From the NCBI GenBank assembly GCA_017395105.1, contig JAFPWD010000049.1, positions 1 through 48,676 of the forward strand: a stretch of 48,676 bases of DNA, read 5' to 3'. Within the stretch, counting starts at the first letter, position 1, and the number at the start of each line of letters is the position of its first letter. A program made the position numbers and the translations under genes. Shown one piece after another: positions 31,832-40,547 of this stretch. Source of the stretch: Clostridia bacterium (lineage in GTDB: Bacteria; Bacillota; Clostridia; Christensenellales; CAG-138). The notes beneath the pieces are model-generated. The model was not told where the DNA came from. It saw nothing but the letters and a program-made list of their open reading frames with translations, and did not search any database.

Positions 31832-32614
31832 TTGGAAAGCTATTCTCATCTTGCAAGGCTGTATGACGGCTTTATGAACGAGGTTGACTATATCGCGTGG
31901 GCGCAGTACGTTTCGCGCCTTATTCGCCGTGCGCTGAATATGCCCGAGAACGCGGCGTTTTCAAGGCTGCCGCGCCTGCTTGAATGCGGCTGCGGCACGG
32001 GGAATATAACAGTTCCTCTCTCCAAGCTCGGCTTTGACATCACCGCAAGCGATATTTCGGATGATATGCTCGCCGTTGCCTCCGAAAAGGCAAGGTCTGC
32101 GGGGCTGCGGCTTTCGTTCGTTCGTATGGATATGACGGAGCTCACATTCCACAGACCGCTCGACGGCATCATCGCCTGCTGCGACTGCGTGAATTATCTG
32201 ACGGGCGAAGGCGATGCGGAAAGCTTCTTTCGCTCCGCGCATTCGCTCTTAAAACCGGGCGGTGCGCTCCTCTTCGATATTTCTTCAAAGTATAAACTTG
32301 AAAATGTGCTCCGAAACAATGCCTTCACCGAAAGCCGCGAGGATGCCGCCTACTTCTGGCAGAATAATTACGATGAAGAGTCGCGCCTAATCGAGATGAA
32401 GCTCGAATTCTTCACAAAAACGAATGAAAAACAGGACGGCGAAAGCCTGTATAAACGAAGCTCGGAAACGCATATACAGCGGGCATACAAGGAAGCGGAG
32501 CTTATGAGCCTGCTCGAGCACTGCGGCTTCAAGCGCATCGAAGCCTTCGATGCATTCTCTCTTGAGCCGCCTAAGCCCGACTCGGAGCGCATACAGTTTA
32601 TCGCAGTTAAATAA
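31832..32614 (+). CDS. Class I SAM-dependent methyltransferase
   Basis: 260 residues. The SAM-binding loop E-C-G-C-G-T-G-N (about 51-58) is followed by D-I-S-D-D-M-L (acidic residue for the ribose) and by P-L-D-G-I-I-A-C-C-D and L-K-P-G-G-A-L-L-F-D: the Methyltransf_25 type. The C-terminal part is long, as in small-molecule enzymes; substrate unknown. A TTG start is used with AGGGTGG about 6 nt upstream; no ATG fits. It is 23 nt from hslO and probably co-transcribed with it. Confidence 0.85.
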   Translation: MESYSHLARLYDGFMNEVDYIAWAQYVSRLIRRALNMPENAAFSRLPRLLECGCGTGNITVPLSKLGFDITASDISDDMLAVASEKARSAGLRLSFVRMDMTELTFHRPLDGIIACCDCVNYLTGEGDAESFFRSAHSLLKPGGALLFDISSKYKLENVLRNNAFTESREDAAYFWQNNYDEESRLIEMKLEFFTKTNEKQDGESLYKRSSETHIQRAYKEAELMSLLEHCGFKRIEAFDAFSLEPPKPDSERIQFIAVK

Positions 32615-32637
32615 CAGCCGCAAAAAGGATGGATAAT

Positions 32638-33558
32638 ATGGAAAATAAGAATAAGGACGTTATGTACGGAGGACTGCTCCTCAATAAAACCGTTAAATTC
32701 ATGGCGATCTCGGGCACCGAGATGGTCGAGACCGCGCGCGAAAAGCACGGGCTCAGCCGAGTTTGCACCGCCGCGCTCGGCAGGCTCCTGCTCGCCGTTT
32801 CGATGATGAGCGCAAGGCTCAAATCAGAGACCGACAGCATAACAGTTATCTTCGCGGGCGGCGGGCCGGCGGGCAATCTGACCGCCGTTGGGCATACGGG
32901 CGGCATCGTCAAGGGCTGCGTTACCAATCCCGAGCTCGAGCTTCCGCTGAACGAAGAGGGCAAGCTGGATGTGCGCGGCGCGGTCGGAACTGCGGGCGAA
33001 ATGCGCGTTATCCGCGATCTTTCGCTGAAGGAGCCCTATATCGGCAGATGTGCGCTCGTAAGCGGCGAGATAGCCGATGATTTTGCAAATTATTTCGTGA
33101 TGAGCGAGCAGCAGCCCTCGCTCGTGTATCTCGGCGTGCGCGTTGAGCCCGTTTCGGGCAAGGTGCGCTCGGCGGCGGGGCTCATGCTTGCGCCCCTTCC
33201 AAACTGCCCCGATGAGGATATCACCCGCCTTGAAGAGATCGCATCAGAGATATCCCTTCTTTCAAAGCATATTGATGAGGGCGAGGATCTTCGCGGCGCT
33301 CTCACCAAGCTTTTTTCCGATATGGAGCTTGAAATAACGGACGAGCTTTCGCCCGAGTATCGCTGCGACTGCTCCCGCGAGCGGCTCGAAAGCGTTATAA
33401 TCTCGCTTGGCGAAAGGGAGCTGACCGACATAATCGAAACAGACGGCAAGGCGGAGCTCGTTTGCTCGTTCTGCCAAAAGAAATACGTTTTCACAGAGGA
33501 TGAGCTTCGCGCCCTGCTTCTTGAAGCGCAAACGAGGGAGGAGCCCTTGGATGAGTGA
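32638..33558 (+). CDS. hslO: Redox-regulated chaperone Hsp33
   Basis: 306 residues. The N-terminal core (K-F-M-A-I-S-G-T-E-M-V, T-A-A-L-G-R-L-L, G-G-G-P-A-G-N-L) and the C-terminal redox switch with C-D-C (Cys243, Cys245) and C-S-F-C (Cys276, Cys279) are intact; the four cysteines hold zinc when reduced. Oxidation with heat unfolds this part and turns on holdase activity in the cytosol. The ATG at 32638 fits the AAGG at 32624-32628; an ATG at 32629 lies too near. The following TPR gene overlaps its stop. Confidence 0.95.
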   Translation: MENKNKDVMYGGLLLNKTVKFMAISGTEMVETAREKHGLSRVCTAALGRLLLAVSMMSARLKSETDSITVIFAGGGPAGNLTAVGHTGGIVKGCVTNPELELPLNEEGKLDVRGAVGTAGEMRVIRDLSLKEPYIGRCALVSGEIADDFANYFVMSEQQPSLVYLGVRVEPVSGKVRSAAGLMLAPLPNCPDEDITRLEEIASEISLLSKHIDEGEDLRGALTKLFSDMELEITDELSPEYRCDCSRERLESVIISLGERELTDIIETDGKAELVCSFCQKKYVFTEDELRALLLEAQTREEPLDE

Positions 33559-35482
33559 TAGAGACAGGAAAAACGACAACGTGAGCCGTATCGGCCGTGT
33601 TATCAGCATTTCGGGCAGCGTGAACAGCCTTATCGATCGAGGCGACGAGCTTTCGGATAAGGGCGATTTCCTCTCTGCACTGAAGCTGTATCGGCGCGCG
33701 TTGAGGCTGCGCCCGCTGAACGACGATATCCGCCTTCGCGTTGTGGACACGCTTTTGGATATGAACTGCTTTACCGAGGCTTCGGGCGTGCTCGCGCCCG
33801 TGCTCGTTCAGGGGAGCCAAATATTAAGGCTTGTGATCTTCCGTCTTGCACATTGCATGCTCGGAAGAAGCGAGTTTAAAGCGGCAAAGCAGCTCTTCAT
33901 GCTCTCCATCAGCGACGTTGGGGAGGACGATGCTTCGGACGAGCTCGGCTATGAGGATGCAGCAAACGCCTTCGACTGCATAGCGGTATGCGATCAGTAC
34001 ATCGATCAGGATGCGGACGAAAAACGCTTTTTAAGGGATTTCGACGAGGTGGAGGTTGAGCGCGTGCTCGAGGAGGCGGGGAAGCTAAGCGAGCAGGGGC
34101 GCTTCGATGAGGCGATACCCATGGCGGAGCGCGCGAGAGAGGCACACCCCGATTCTATCGAGATATTCACCGATCTGCTTCTCAATTACTATTGCGACAG
34201 GCGCATCGAAGAAGGAAAAAAGCTCTACGAAGGCGCAAACGAAAGGTTTAAAAAGGATTTCACAGTTCGCTGCTGCGCTGCGCTGATCTATAACGCGCTC
34301 GGCGAGCAGGAGCGGGTCGATAAGCTCGTTTCACTAATCACCGCGCATGATCTTGAGCAGATAAACGATATCGTGCGCGCCTATACCGTTATGATGGAGA
34401 TAGGGCGCTTTGAAAAGGCGTTTGATTACGCCGAGGATCTCTGCGATATCGAGCCCTATAACCGCAATTTCATCCATTTTATGGCGCAGGCGGCGTACTG
34501 CCTGAAGGACGTTTCTCTTGCAAAGCAGTGCTACGAACGCTGCCTTGTTATCGAGCCTTCGGATTCCGTTGCATACTACTTCAAAAAGGTTTGCCTTGAA
34601 ACGCTCGAAAGCGGCGAGCGCGCGCCTTATCAGATAGAATACTCGGTGCCGCCTGCGGAATTCCTTCGCAGGGTCGAGCGCTCCGAGGAGATAGCGAATA
34701 TGAGCGCCGATGAGGTGGAGGAGCTGTATTCCCTTGAGCGCGACGAGGTGCTCAGGCTCACCGATTGGTCGCTGACTGACAGGAGCTGCCCCTACGGCGA
34801 TATGTACCTTGCAATACTCGAAAATTTCGACAAGGGGCTTGCAGAGGGGCTCGTGCGCCGCATTCTCGTTGAGCCGGACAGCACGAAGGCGTTGCGCCGC
34901 GCCGCGCTGACGCATCTTCACAGCCTTTCGCCCGATGAAAAATTCATGCTCTATGCCGATGGAAGCGTAAACGTTTGCTCCTTCGGCCGCGGGCCGGACA
35001 ACTATTCCGAATGGCCGGAGTGTTATCGCCGCATCGCAGAGCTCTCCTGCTCGCGCATTGCGGAAAAGGCCGGCGAGCTGCTTCCTGCGGCGGCAAGGCT
35101 CTGCTATCTCTACACCTTGGATAACTATAAATCCAAGCCACGCCTTCCGTACGGGCAGGTGGAGGCGATGGCGGCGGCGATAGAATACTTCCTGCTTCGT
35201 GAAAACGAAAATCACGAAACGCCGGATATCCATGTCTTTGCCGCCGAGCGCGGCGTGACCGTGCGCAGAATAGAAAACGCGCTTTTGCGCCTGCTCTCCG
35301 TCAAGGTTCCGGAAGGCTTCCCCGAGGACAGCGGCATCCGCTTCGAGCGCGAGGAAAACTCCGATAACGATGAAGAGCCGTTCTCCGAGGGCAAAACGAA
35401 GCCGAGCGGCGCAAGATTGGCCGATCTTATAGATATCGGCGAGCGCGGCGGTGATGGGGAAGACGACCCGAAGGATCAATAA
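33551..35482 (+). CDS. Large TPR-repeat protein
   Basis: 643 residues without signal peptide or membrane segment. TPR-like units are visible throughout, e.g. G-D-F-L-S-A-L-K-L-Y-R-R-A-L-R-L-R-P (about 35-55), G-R-F-D-E-A-I-P-M-A-E-R-A-R-E-A-H-P (about 180) and A-K-Q-C-Y-E-R-C-L-V-I-E-P (about 325). The last 30 residues are charged and probably disordered. The start ATG-AGT-GA overlaps the hslO stop by 8 nt with GGGAGGAG upstream, so the two are coupled. Role unknown; a scaffold linked with protein quality control is possible from context. Confidence 0.8.
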   Translation: MSDRDRKNDNVSRIGRVISISGSVNSLIDRGDELSDKGDFLSALKLYRRALRLRPLNDDIRLRVVDTLLDMNCFTEASGVLAPVLVQGSQILRLVIFRLAHCMLGRSEFKAAKQLFMLSISDVGEDDASDELGYEDAANAFDCIAVCDQYIDQDADEKRFLRDFDEVEVERVLEEAGKLSEQGRFDEAIPMAERAREAHPDSIEIFTDLLLNYYCDRRIEEGKKLYEGANERFKKDFTVRCCAALIYNALGEQERVDKLVSLITAHDLEQINDIVRAYTVMMEIGRFEKAFDYAEDLCDIEPYNRNFIHFMAQAAYCLKDVSLAKQCYERCLVIEPSDSVAYYFKKVCLETLESGERAPYQIEYSVPPAEFLRRVERSEEIANMSADEVEELYSLERDEVLRLTDWSLTDRSCPYGDMYLAILENFDKGLAEGLVRRILVEPDSTKALRRAALTHLHSLSPDEKFMLYADGSVNVCSFGRGPDNYSEWPECYRRIAELSCSRIAEKAGELLPAAARLCYLYTLDNYKSKPRLPYGQVEAMAAAIEYFLLRENENHETPDIHVFAAERGVTVRRIENALLRLLSVKVPEGFPEDSGIRFEREENSDNDEEPFSEGKTKPSGARLADLIDIGERGGDGEDDPKDQ

Positions 35483-35484
35483 AC

Positions 35485-36642
35485 ATGAATTTCTTTGCAA
35501 CCTGTAAAATAGGGCTCGAATCGCTCGTTTCGGGCGAGCTAAAGGAGCTTGGCATAGAGGTAACGGCCGTTCATGATGCGCGCGTGGATTTTTCGGGCAG
35601 CTTCACCGATATGGCGGTGGCGCTGACCTATCTTCGCACGGCGGAGCGCGTTCTGATGCAGGTGGGCTCGTTTGAAGCCAAAAGCTTCGAGCAGCTCTAT
35701 GAGGGCGTTCGCGCTATCGAGTGGAAGAACTACATCAATAAAAATAACTTTATCCACGTAACCGGAAAATCTGCGAAAAGCAAGCTCTTTTCAGTTTCGG
35801 ACTGCCAGCGCATCTCGAAAAAAGCGATAGTCGATTCGCTCTCCGCAGCCTACGGAATAAAGATACTTCCCGAAAACGGCAAGCGCATCATAATTGAGAT
35901 AGGCATACTGCGCGATGTTGTGACGGTCGCGCTCGACTGCTGCGGCGCGGGGCTTTCGCGGCGCGGGTATCGCACCTATAACGTGCCCGCTCCCATATCC
36001 GAGACCCTCGGCGCGGCGATAGTGCTGCTCTCGGGGTACAGAGCGGAGCGCCCTTTTATCGATCCCATGTGCGGCTCGGGCACGATGCCGATCGAGGCGG
36101 CGATGATCGCCACGAATACCGCCGTTGGCTTGAACAGAAGCTTTGCCGCCGAGGATTGGCATTTCATACGCGAAAACGCCTTTGAGCTTGCCCGCGAGAG
36201 GGCGAGGGACTGCGTTAAAAACACTCCCTTCGATATAACCGGCTCGGATATAGATGCCCATTCCATCGACCTTTGCAAAAAGCACGCGAAGAAGGCGGGA
36301 GTGATGCTCGATTGGCGCGTGGCTTCCGTGCTCGATCTTGAGGAAAAACGAACCGGCGGCGTGCTGTGCTGCAACCCGCCTTACGGCGAGCGCTTGATGG
36401 AAAAGCGCGATGCGGAAAAGCTCTATCGCGGTATGCACGAAGTCTTTTCGCGCCTCGACGGCTGGAGCGTGAATATCATCGCCTCGCACCCCGAGTTTGA
36501 GCGCGTGTACGGTCAGCGTGCCGATAAACGAAGAAAACTCTCCAACGGCGGCATGGTGTGTACGCTGTATCGCTATTATCCGAAGTATTCGCAAGGCCGC
36601 GACAGAGTGCGCGTGGAAACCGAAAATGAAAGGAAAGAATAA
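35485..36642 (+). CDS. THUMP-domain RNA guanine-N2 methyltransferase (RlmL/YpsC family)
   Basis: 385 residues. N-terminal ferredoxin-like and THUMP region (about 1-155), then a Rossmann methyltransferase with the SAM motif D-P-M-C-G-S-G-T (193-200) and the catalytic N-P-P-Y-G-E-R (297-303), the hallmark of exocyclic amino-group methylation. Homologues methylate G2445 of 23S rRNA. This is the short single-methyltransferase form, as in B. subtilis YpsC, without the second RlmK half found in E. coli. It starts 2 nt after the TPR gene. Confidence 0.92.
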   Translation: MNFFATCKIGLESLVSGELKELGIEVTAVHDARVDFSGSFTDMAVALTYLRTAERVLMQVGSFEAKSFEQLYEGVRAIEWKNYINKNNFIHVTGKSAKSKLFSVSDCQRISKKAIVDSLSAAYGIKILPENGKRIIIEIGILRDVVTVALDCCGAGLSRRGYRTYNVPAPISETLGAAIVLLSGYRAERPFIDPMCGSGTMPIEAAMIATNTAVGLNRSFAAEDWHFIRENAFELARERARDCVKNTPFDITGSDIDAHSIDLCKKHAKKAGVMLDWRVASVLDLEEKRTGGVLCCNPPYGERLMEKRDAEKLYRGMHEVFSRLDGWSVNIIASHPEFERVYGQRADKRRKLSNGGMVCTLYRYYPKYSQGRDRVRVETENERKE

Positions 36643-36644
36643 AA

Positions 36645-37499
36645 ATGAAGAGGCTGCTACAAGCTGTTTTCGCTGCCGGTATGTGCTTGATAATGCTGTT
36701 GAGTTCGGCTTGCGGTTTGATCGGCGGTTCCAAAGAGGAGAAGGGCGCATGGCTTATGGTCAGGGAAGTGCGCTACGGCAGCGAAGGAAACGCGCAGTCG
36801 CGGCATGAATATGAATATGACGAGTGCGGCAACAACATAAAACAAACATATTCCTTGACGGATAGAACTATCTATCGCTATGAAAGCGAATATGACGAGA
36901 AGGGCAGGGAACTCATTCGCAGAGTAATCGACGGCAGCTCCGTTTCGACTTATGAATACAAGTATGACGATGCCGGAAACTATTGCAGCTGGACTGCTTC
37001 AAAAGAGAACGGTACCGTTTCATCCATGGGCAGCATCCGCTATGATGAAAACGGAAACGTGCTTGTTGAAACTACATACAAAGCGGACGGAAGAATGGAT
37101 ACGCGCATCGAACATGAATACGATGAAAGCGGAAGAGAAACGAGTTATAAGTACTATGAAAGCGACAACAGCATTGTCTTCAGACGCGAAAAGAAATATG
37201 ATGAAGAAGGGAAACTGATCGAGGAGCGCATCTTCAACGAAGGTATGCCCAGCTCGGTATTGGTTTACGAATACGATGCAAACGGCATCGCGGTCAAGGC
37301 GAACGGCTTCTTAGCTGTGGAGGACGGCTCCGCTAATGAGGAAGTGCTGTACGGTTGGAGTGAATTCGTGTACGATGAAAACGGAAACCGCATTGAGATA
37401 ATTTCATTTGATTTGGAGGGCGGAAAACAGTCGATCATCAAATACGAATACGAATTCTTCGAAAACGCGCCGAAGAGCAAGCAGCGCATGGACTGGTAA
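36645..37499 (+). CDS. Lipoprotein made of YD (RHS-like) repeats
   Basis: 284 residues. Lipobox L-S-S-A-C with Cys at residue 23. The mature part has about eight YD-type units: E-Y-D-E-C-G-N, E-Y-D-E-K-G-R, K-Y-D-D-A-G-N, R-Y-D-E-N-G-N, E-Y-D-E-S-G-R, K-Y-D-E-E-G-K, E-Y-D-A-N-G and V-Y-D-E-N-G-N. In Rhs and tc proteins such repeats build large beta shells; here there is no toxin domain. The ATG is 2 nt after the rRNA methyltransferase stop, an odd pairing. It ends the operon. Confidence 0.82.
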   Translation: MKRLLQAVFAAGMCLIMLLSSACGLIGGSKEEKGAWLMVREVRYGSEGNAQSRHEYEYDECGNNIKQTYSLTDRTIYRYESEYDEKGRELIRRVIDGSSVSTYEYKYDDAGNYCSWTASKENGTVSSMGSIRYDENGNVLVETTYKADGRMDTRIEHEYDESGRETSYKYYESDNSIVFRREKKYDEEGKLIEERIFNEGMPSSVLVYEYDANGIAVKANGFLAVEDGSANEEVLYGWSEFVYDENGNRIEIISFDLEGGKQSIIKYEYEFFENAPKSKQRMDW

Positions 37500-37518
37500 A
37501 TCGAGAATAAGCATAACA

Positions 37519-37548
37519 ATACCGCCCCTCAAGCCGAGAGGCGGTATT
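37519..37548. terminator. Bidirectional terminator between the YD lipoprotein and smpB
   Basis: AATACCGCC / GGCGGTATT (9-bp perfect stem, extended by CTC / GAG inside) between convergent genes. Confidence 0.75.
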
Positions 37549-37564
37549 TCGTTTGGAAGAATCT

Positions 37565-38029
37565 TTACATCATATCCGCGTTTCGCCTGTCCATGCTGCG
37601 CTTTGCATCGCGCTCTGCGATGGCATGGCGCTTATCGTAGAGCTTCTTGCCCTTTGCAACGGCAAGCTCAAGCTTCACCCTGCCATCCTTCAAATAGATG
37701 CGCAGGGGAATGAGGCTGTAGCCGTCCGCCTGGGAGAGCGAGCCGAGCTTTAGTATCTCGCGCTTATGAAGCAGCAGCTTTCTTTCGCGGAACGGATCGC
37801 GGTTGAAGATATTGCCCTTTTCGTAGGGCGAAACGTGCATACCGACGACGAACGCCTCGCCGTTTTTGATCTTGGCGTAGGAGTCCTTGATATTGACCTT
37901 GCCCATGCGGATGCTCTTGACCTCGGTTCCAACGAGCGCAAGTCCGCATTCATAGGTTTGCTCGATAAAGTATTCGTGCCTTGCCTTGCGGTTTTCGGCA
38001 AGCTGTTTTTCGCCGCGCTTGATGGGCAT
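37565..38029 (-). CDS. smpB: SsrA-binding protein SmpB
   Basis: 154 residues, normal length. SmpB binds tmRNA and brings it to stalled ribosomes for trans-translation. Typical stretches: [17 protein letters not shown], the strand [15 protein letters not shown] and the basic tail K-G-K-K-L-Y-D-K-R that enters the decoding site. GAGGTGG stands upstream of the ATG. The tmRNA gene itself is not seen in this window. It lies downstream of secG; the usual rnr gene between the two is absent. Confidence 0.96.
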   Translation of the reverse strand: MPIKRGEKQLAENRKARHEYFIEQTYECGLALVGTEVKSIRMGKVNIKDSYAKIKNGEAFVVGMHVSPYEKGNIFNRDPFRERKLLLHKREILKLGSLSQADGYSLIPLRIYLKDGRVKLELAVAKGKKLYDKRHAIAERDAKRSMDRRNADMM

Positions 38030-38068
38030 TTGTTTCCACCTCGAAACGATTTAATGTTGATTATATAG

Positions 38069-38104
38069 AAAAAAGCGCAGTGCCCGAAAGCACGGGTACC
38101 GCGC
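38069..38104 (-). terminator. Terminator after secG
   Basis: On the minus strand a 12-bp stem with one mismatch (38093-38104 with 38075-38086) and a 6-nt loop, followed by TTTTTT. A TATAAT further left may start smpB separately. Confidence 0.85.
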
Positions 38105-38124
38105 GGAAGATCGATGCGTTTTTC

Positions 38125-38367
38125 TCAGCTGAGGATGAGAAGGACAAGCGCGAGAATGCCGACTGCTGCGCCAAGGATGATGGTCAGCTTCTGAAGCTTT
38201 GCTTCCTTGGAAGCCTTCGCGCTGCGGCTGCGGCCGAGAGCGGTAGTGTCGTTGCCGAATGCGCTGCCGAGACCTGCGGTCTTCGCATCCTGCATAAGGA
38301 TGACAGCAACAAGAACGATCGAAACAACGATCAAAAGAATATTGATAGCGATTCTAAGAGCGGGCAT
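38125..38367 (-). CDS. secG: Preprotein translocase subunit SecG
   Basis: 80 residues with two membrane segments (about 5-25 and 58-78) joined by a loop with the SecG stretch V-I-L-M-Q-D-A-K-T-A-G-L-G and a basic K-A-S-K-E-A-K-L-Q-K. It is the small auxiliary subunit of the SecYEG channel. AAGGAT precedes the ATG. Promoter and terminator flank it. Confidence 0.95.
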   Translation of the reverse strand: MPALRIAINILLIVVSIVLVAVILMQDAKTAGLGSAFGNDTTALGRSRSAKASKEAKLQKLTIILGAAVGILALVLLILS

Positions 38368-38402
38368 GGTAGTTATCCTTTCATTGATTGACTGCTCCCG
38401 TC

Positions 38403-38431
38403 ATTATATCACGCTTGAGCCCAAAATGCAA
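38403..38431 (-). promoter_or_regulatory. Sigma-A promoter of secG
   Basis: On the minus strand TTGCAT (38426-38431), 17-nt spacer, TATAAT (38403-38408). Confidence 0.8.
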
Positions 38432-38524
38432 GCATTTTTGCCCGCTGTTTGAGTTCTTGAGTTTATATAAGTTTTAAGCGGCTGAAAATACCCTGCTCAA
38501 TTCGCTTTTTTTTCGCCGAAATAC

Positions 38525-38553
38525 TTGAGTTTTTAAGGAAACTGTGCTATTAT
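38525..38553 (+). promoter_or_regulatory. Sigma-A promoter of the TIM-barrel/cob operon
   Basis: TTGAGT (38525-38530), 17-nt spacer, TGC-TATTAT (38548-38553). The leader is only about 37 nt, too short for a cobalamin riboswitch. Confidence 0.8.
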
Positions 38554-38596
38554 TCCCTTGTAAAATGCCTTATTGTGTGCTTAAGGGGGAAACGGC

Positions 38597-39388
38597 ATGG
38601 CTTCGCGCTTGCTTTTCGGTGAAAAACTGCATATTTCTTCAATAGACGAGCGGTGCGCTCTTATAGCGCGCGAGCACGGTTTCGGCGTTGAGATCGCCGA
38701 ATTTTGTTGGGCGTATTATATCGATAACGACCGCAGCGAGCATATCGAAAAATGCCGAAAAATGATGGCGGGCTCGTCCTCGTTCTGGTTTCATGCGCCG
38801 TTTGCGGAGCTTGCCGCCTGCGCGATCGATCCAAGGGCAAGAGAGCTTGCCATGACTCGGTATCTTCAATCGGCGCAGATCGCGGCGGAGCTTGGAATAA
38901 ACCGCCTTGTGATACACGGCGGCTATATACCGTATGTCTACTATCCCGAAACTTATGTAAACCAGTCGATAGCGTTTTGGAAGGAATTTCTCGAAAAAAC
39001 GCCCGAAACGCTCATAATAGCGCTTGAAAACGTTATGGAGCCCACGCCTGAAATGCTCGTTCAAATTGCGGACGGCGTGAACTCGCCCCGCCTCGGGCTT
39101 TGCCTCGATATCGGGCATGCGAACTGCATCGTTTCCAAAATGCCGCCCGAGGAGTGGATAGCGCCGATGGCGAAGCGCCTTTTCCACGTGCATATCCACG
39201 ACAACCTCGGCGAAAACGATCTGCACCTGCCGCTCGGCGAGGGCTCTATCAGAATAGAGCATATTCTCGACACCCTGCTCGAAGCCTGCCCCAAGGCAAG
39301 CTTCACCCTTGAAAACATGAACGCAGCTCCCTCGATCAGCTTCCTTACCGAAAGGGGCTATATCGGCAAAAAGAGCGCGAATAAATAA
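38597..39388 (+). CDS. Xylose isomerase-like TIM-barrel protein
   Basis: 263 residues of the AP-endonuclease-2 / sugar-phosphate isomerase fold. Metal ligands expected on strand ends are visible: I-A-L-E-N-V (Glu), L-C-L-D-I-G-H-A-N (Asp, His), H-V-H-I-H-D-N (His) and L-G-E-G-S-I (Glu). Substrate unknown. The gene lies between a promoter and cobT (33 nt away) on the same strand, so it is probably the first gene of the cobalamin unit; a link with that pathway is inference. GGGGGA-type site precedes the ATG. Confidence 0.8.
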   Translation: MASRLLFGEKLHISSIDERCALIAREHGFGVEIAEFCWAYYIDNDRSEHIEKCRKMMAGSSSFWFHAPFAELAACAIDPRARELAMTRYLQSAQIAAELGINRLVIHGGYIPYVYYPETYVNQSIAFWKEFLEKTPETLIIALENVMEPTPEMLVQIADGVNSPRLGLCLDIGHANCIVSKMPPEEWIAPMAKRLFHVHIHDNLGENDLHLPLGEGSIRIEHILDTLLEACPKASFTLENMNAAPSISFLTERGYIGKKSANK

Positions 39389-39421
39389 GAATACTTTTAA
39401 TTATAAAAGCCGGTGAATCAA

Positions 39422-40531
39422 ATGAATGAACACGAACTCAAATCCCTAATAAGATCGATCGAACCTGCCTCAAAAAGTGCGCTGGAGCTTGCCGTAAGGC
39501 GGCAGAGCGAGCTTGCGAAGCCCCCGGGAAGCCTCGGCAGGCTCGAGGAACTGTCCGTCCGTATCGCGGGAATGACGGGCAAGGTCAACAACGAGCTTGA
39601 AAAGCGCAGAATAGCGGTATTCGTTGCCGACAACGGCGTTGTGGACGAGGGCGTTGCCGTAACGCCCAAGGAGGTTACGCTCAAGCAGGCTGTCAATATG
39701 ACACGGCATAAAACCGGCATGTCCGCACTCGCAAAGTTTTTCGGCGATGAAACGCGCATAATAGACGTTGGCATCGATGCGGACGAGGAATTTGACGGAA
39801 TAATCAACCGCAAGATAAGGCGCGGAACGAACAATATCCGCACCGGCGCCGCTATGACGCGCGAGGAGGCTGTGGCTGCAATAGGCGTTGGCGTGGGTGC
39901 CGCCAAAAGAGCCAAGCAGGACGGCATCAGCGCGCTCGGCATCGGCGAGATGGGCATTGGAAACACCACCACCTCCGCCGCGGTGCTTGCCGCGATGATC
40001 GGCGCCGATCCTGCGAACGTAACCGGGCGCGGAAGCGGACTAACCGATGCCGCTTTCTATAATAAGGTTCAGGTCATCCGCGATGCGCTTAATTGGAACG
40101 CACCCGATCCGCGCGATCCCGTGGATATCATTTCAAAGGTCGGCGGTCTTGATATCGCCGCGATGACGGGCGCATTCCTCGGCTGCGCAAGCGAGCGCAT
40201 TCCCGCCGTTGCGGACGGGTTTATTTCCACCGTTGCCGCGCTCTGCGCCGTGCGCCTCTGCCCCGAGGTGCGCGATTTCGTGATCCTCTCCCATGCTTCA
40301 AGGGAGCTTGGCTACGTGCTCGCCTCAAGAGCGCTCGAGCTTTCGCCGCTTCTTGCGCTGGACATGCGCCTTGGCGAGGGCAGCGGCTGCCCGCTCGCGT
40401 TCCAGCTCATGCGCGCCGCCTGTGCGGTGATGAACGGCATGGCCACCTTCGAGGAAGCGTTGATAGACGATAAATACCTCGATGAAATACGAACTCAATC
40501 AAATCCCGCAAGCAAATCCGGCGGGATATAA
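39422..40531 (+). CDS. cobT: Nicotinate-nucleotide--dimethylbenzimidazole phosphoribosyltransferase CobT
   Basis: 369 residues. CobT activates the lower ligand of cobalamin: it moves ribose-5-phosphate from nicotinate mononucleotide to 5,6-dimethylbenzimidazole or a related base. Motifs: K-P-P-G-S-L-G-R-L-E near the start, V-F-V-A-D-N-G-V, G-I-G-E-M-G-I-G-N-T-T-T-S-A-A and L-G-E-G-S-G, whose Glu (about 319) is the catalytic base of the family. The ATG at 39422 has GGTGA 5 nt upstream; a GTG at 39413 is the alternative. It heads the vitamin genes of the operon. Confidence 0.95.
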   Translation: MNEHELKSLIRSIEPASKSALELAVRRQSELAKPPGSLGRLEELSVRIAGMTGKVNNELEKRRIAVFVADNGVVDEGVAVTPKEVTLKQAVNMTRHKTGMSALAKFFGDETRIIDVGIDADEEFDGIINRKIRRGTNNIRTGAAMTREEAVAAIGVGVGAAKRAKQDGISALGIGEMGIGNTTTSAAVLAAMIGADPANVTGRGSGLTDAAFYNKVQVIRDALNWNAPDPRDPVDIISKVGGLDIAAMTGAFLGCASERIPAVADGFISTVAALCAVRLCPEVRDFVILSHASRELGYVLASRALELSPLLALDMRLGEGSGCPLAFQLMRAACAVMNGMATFEEALIDDKYLDEIRTQSNPASKSGGI

Positions 40532-40547
40532 CAAGGCTCCTTCGGCT

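Noticed and set aside
30348-31856. Minus-strand open frame opposite the aminotransferase
   Set aside because: Low-complexity L/A/E-rich product with no ribosome-binding site; the plus-strand enzyme has all catalytic motifs.
36645-37499. Rhs-type polymorphic toxin
   Set aside because: YD repeats are present but there is no core-closing PxxxxDPxGL motif, no C-terminal toxin and no immunity gene.
38554-38596. Cobalamin riboswitch before the cob operon
   Set aside because: The leader from promoter to start codon is about 37 nt, far shorter than the riboswitch, and no B12-box is seen.
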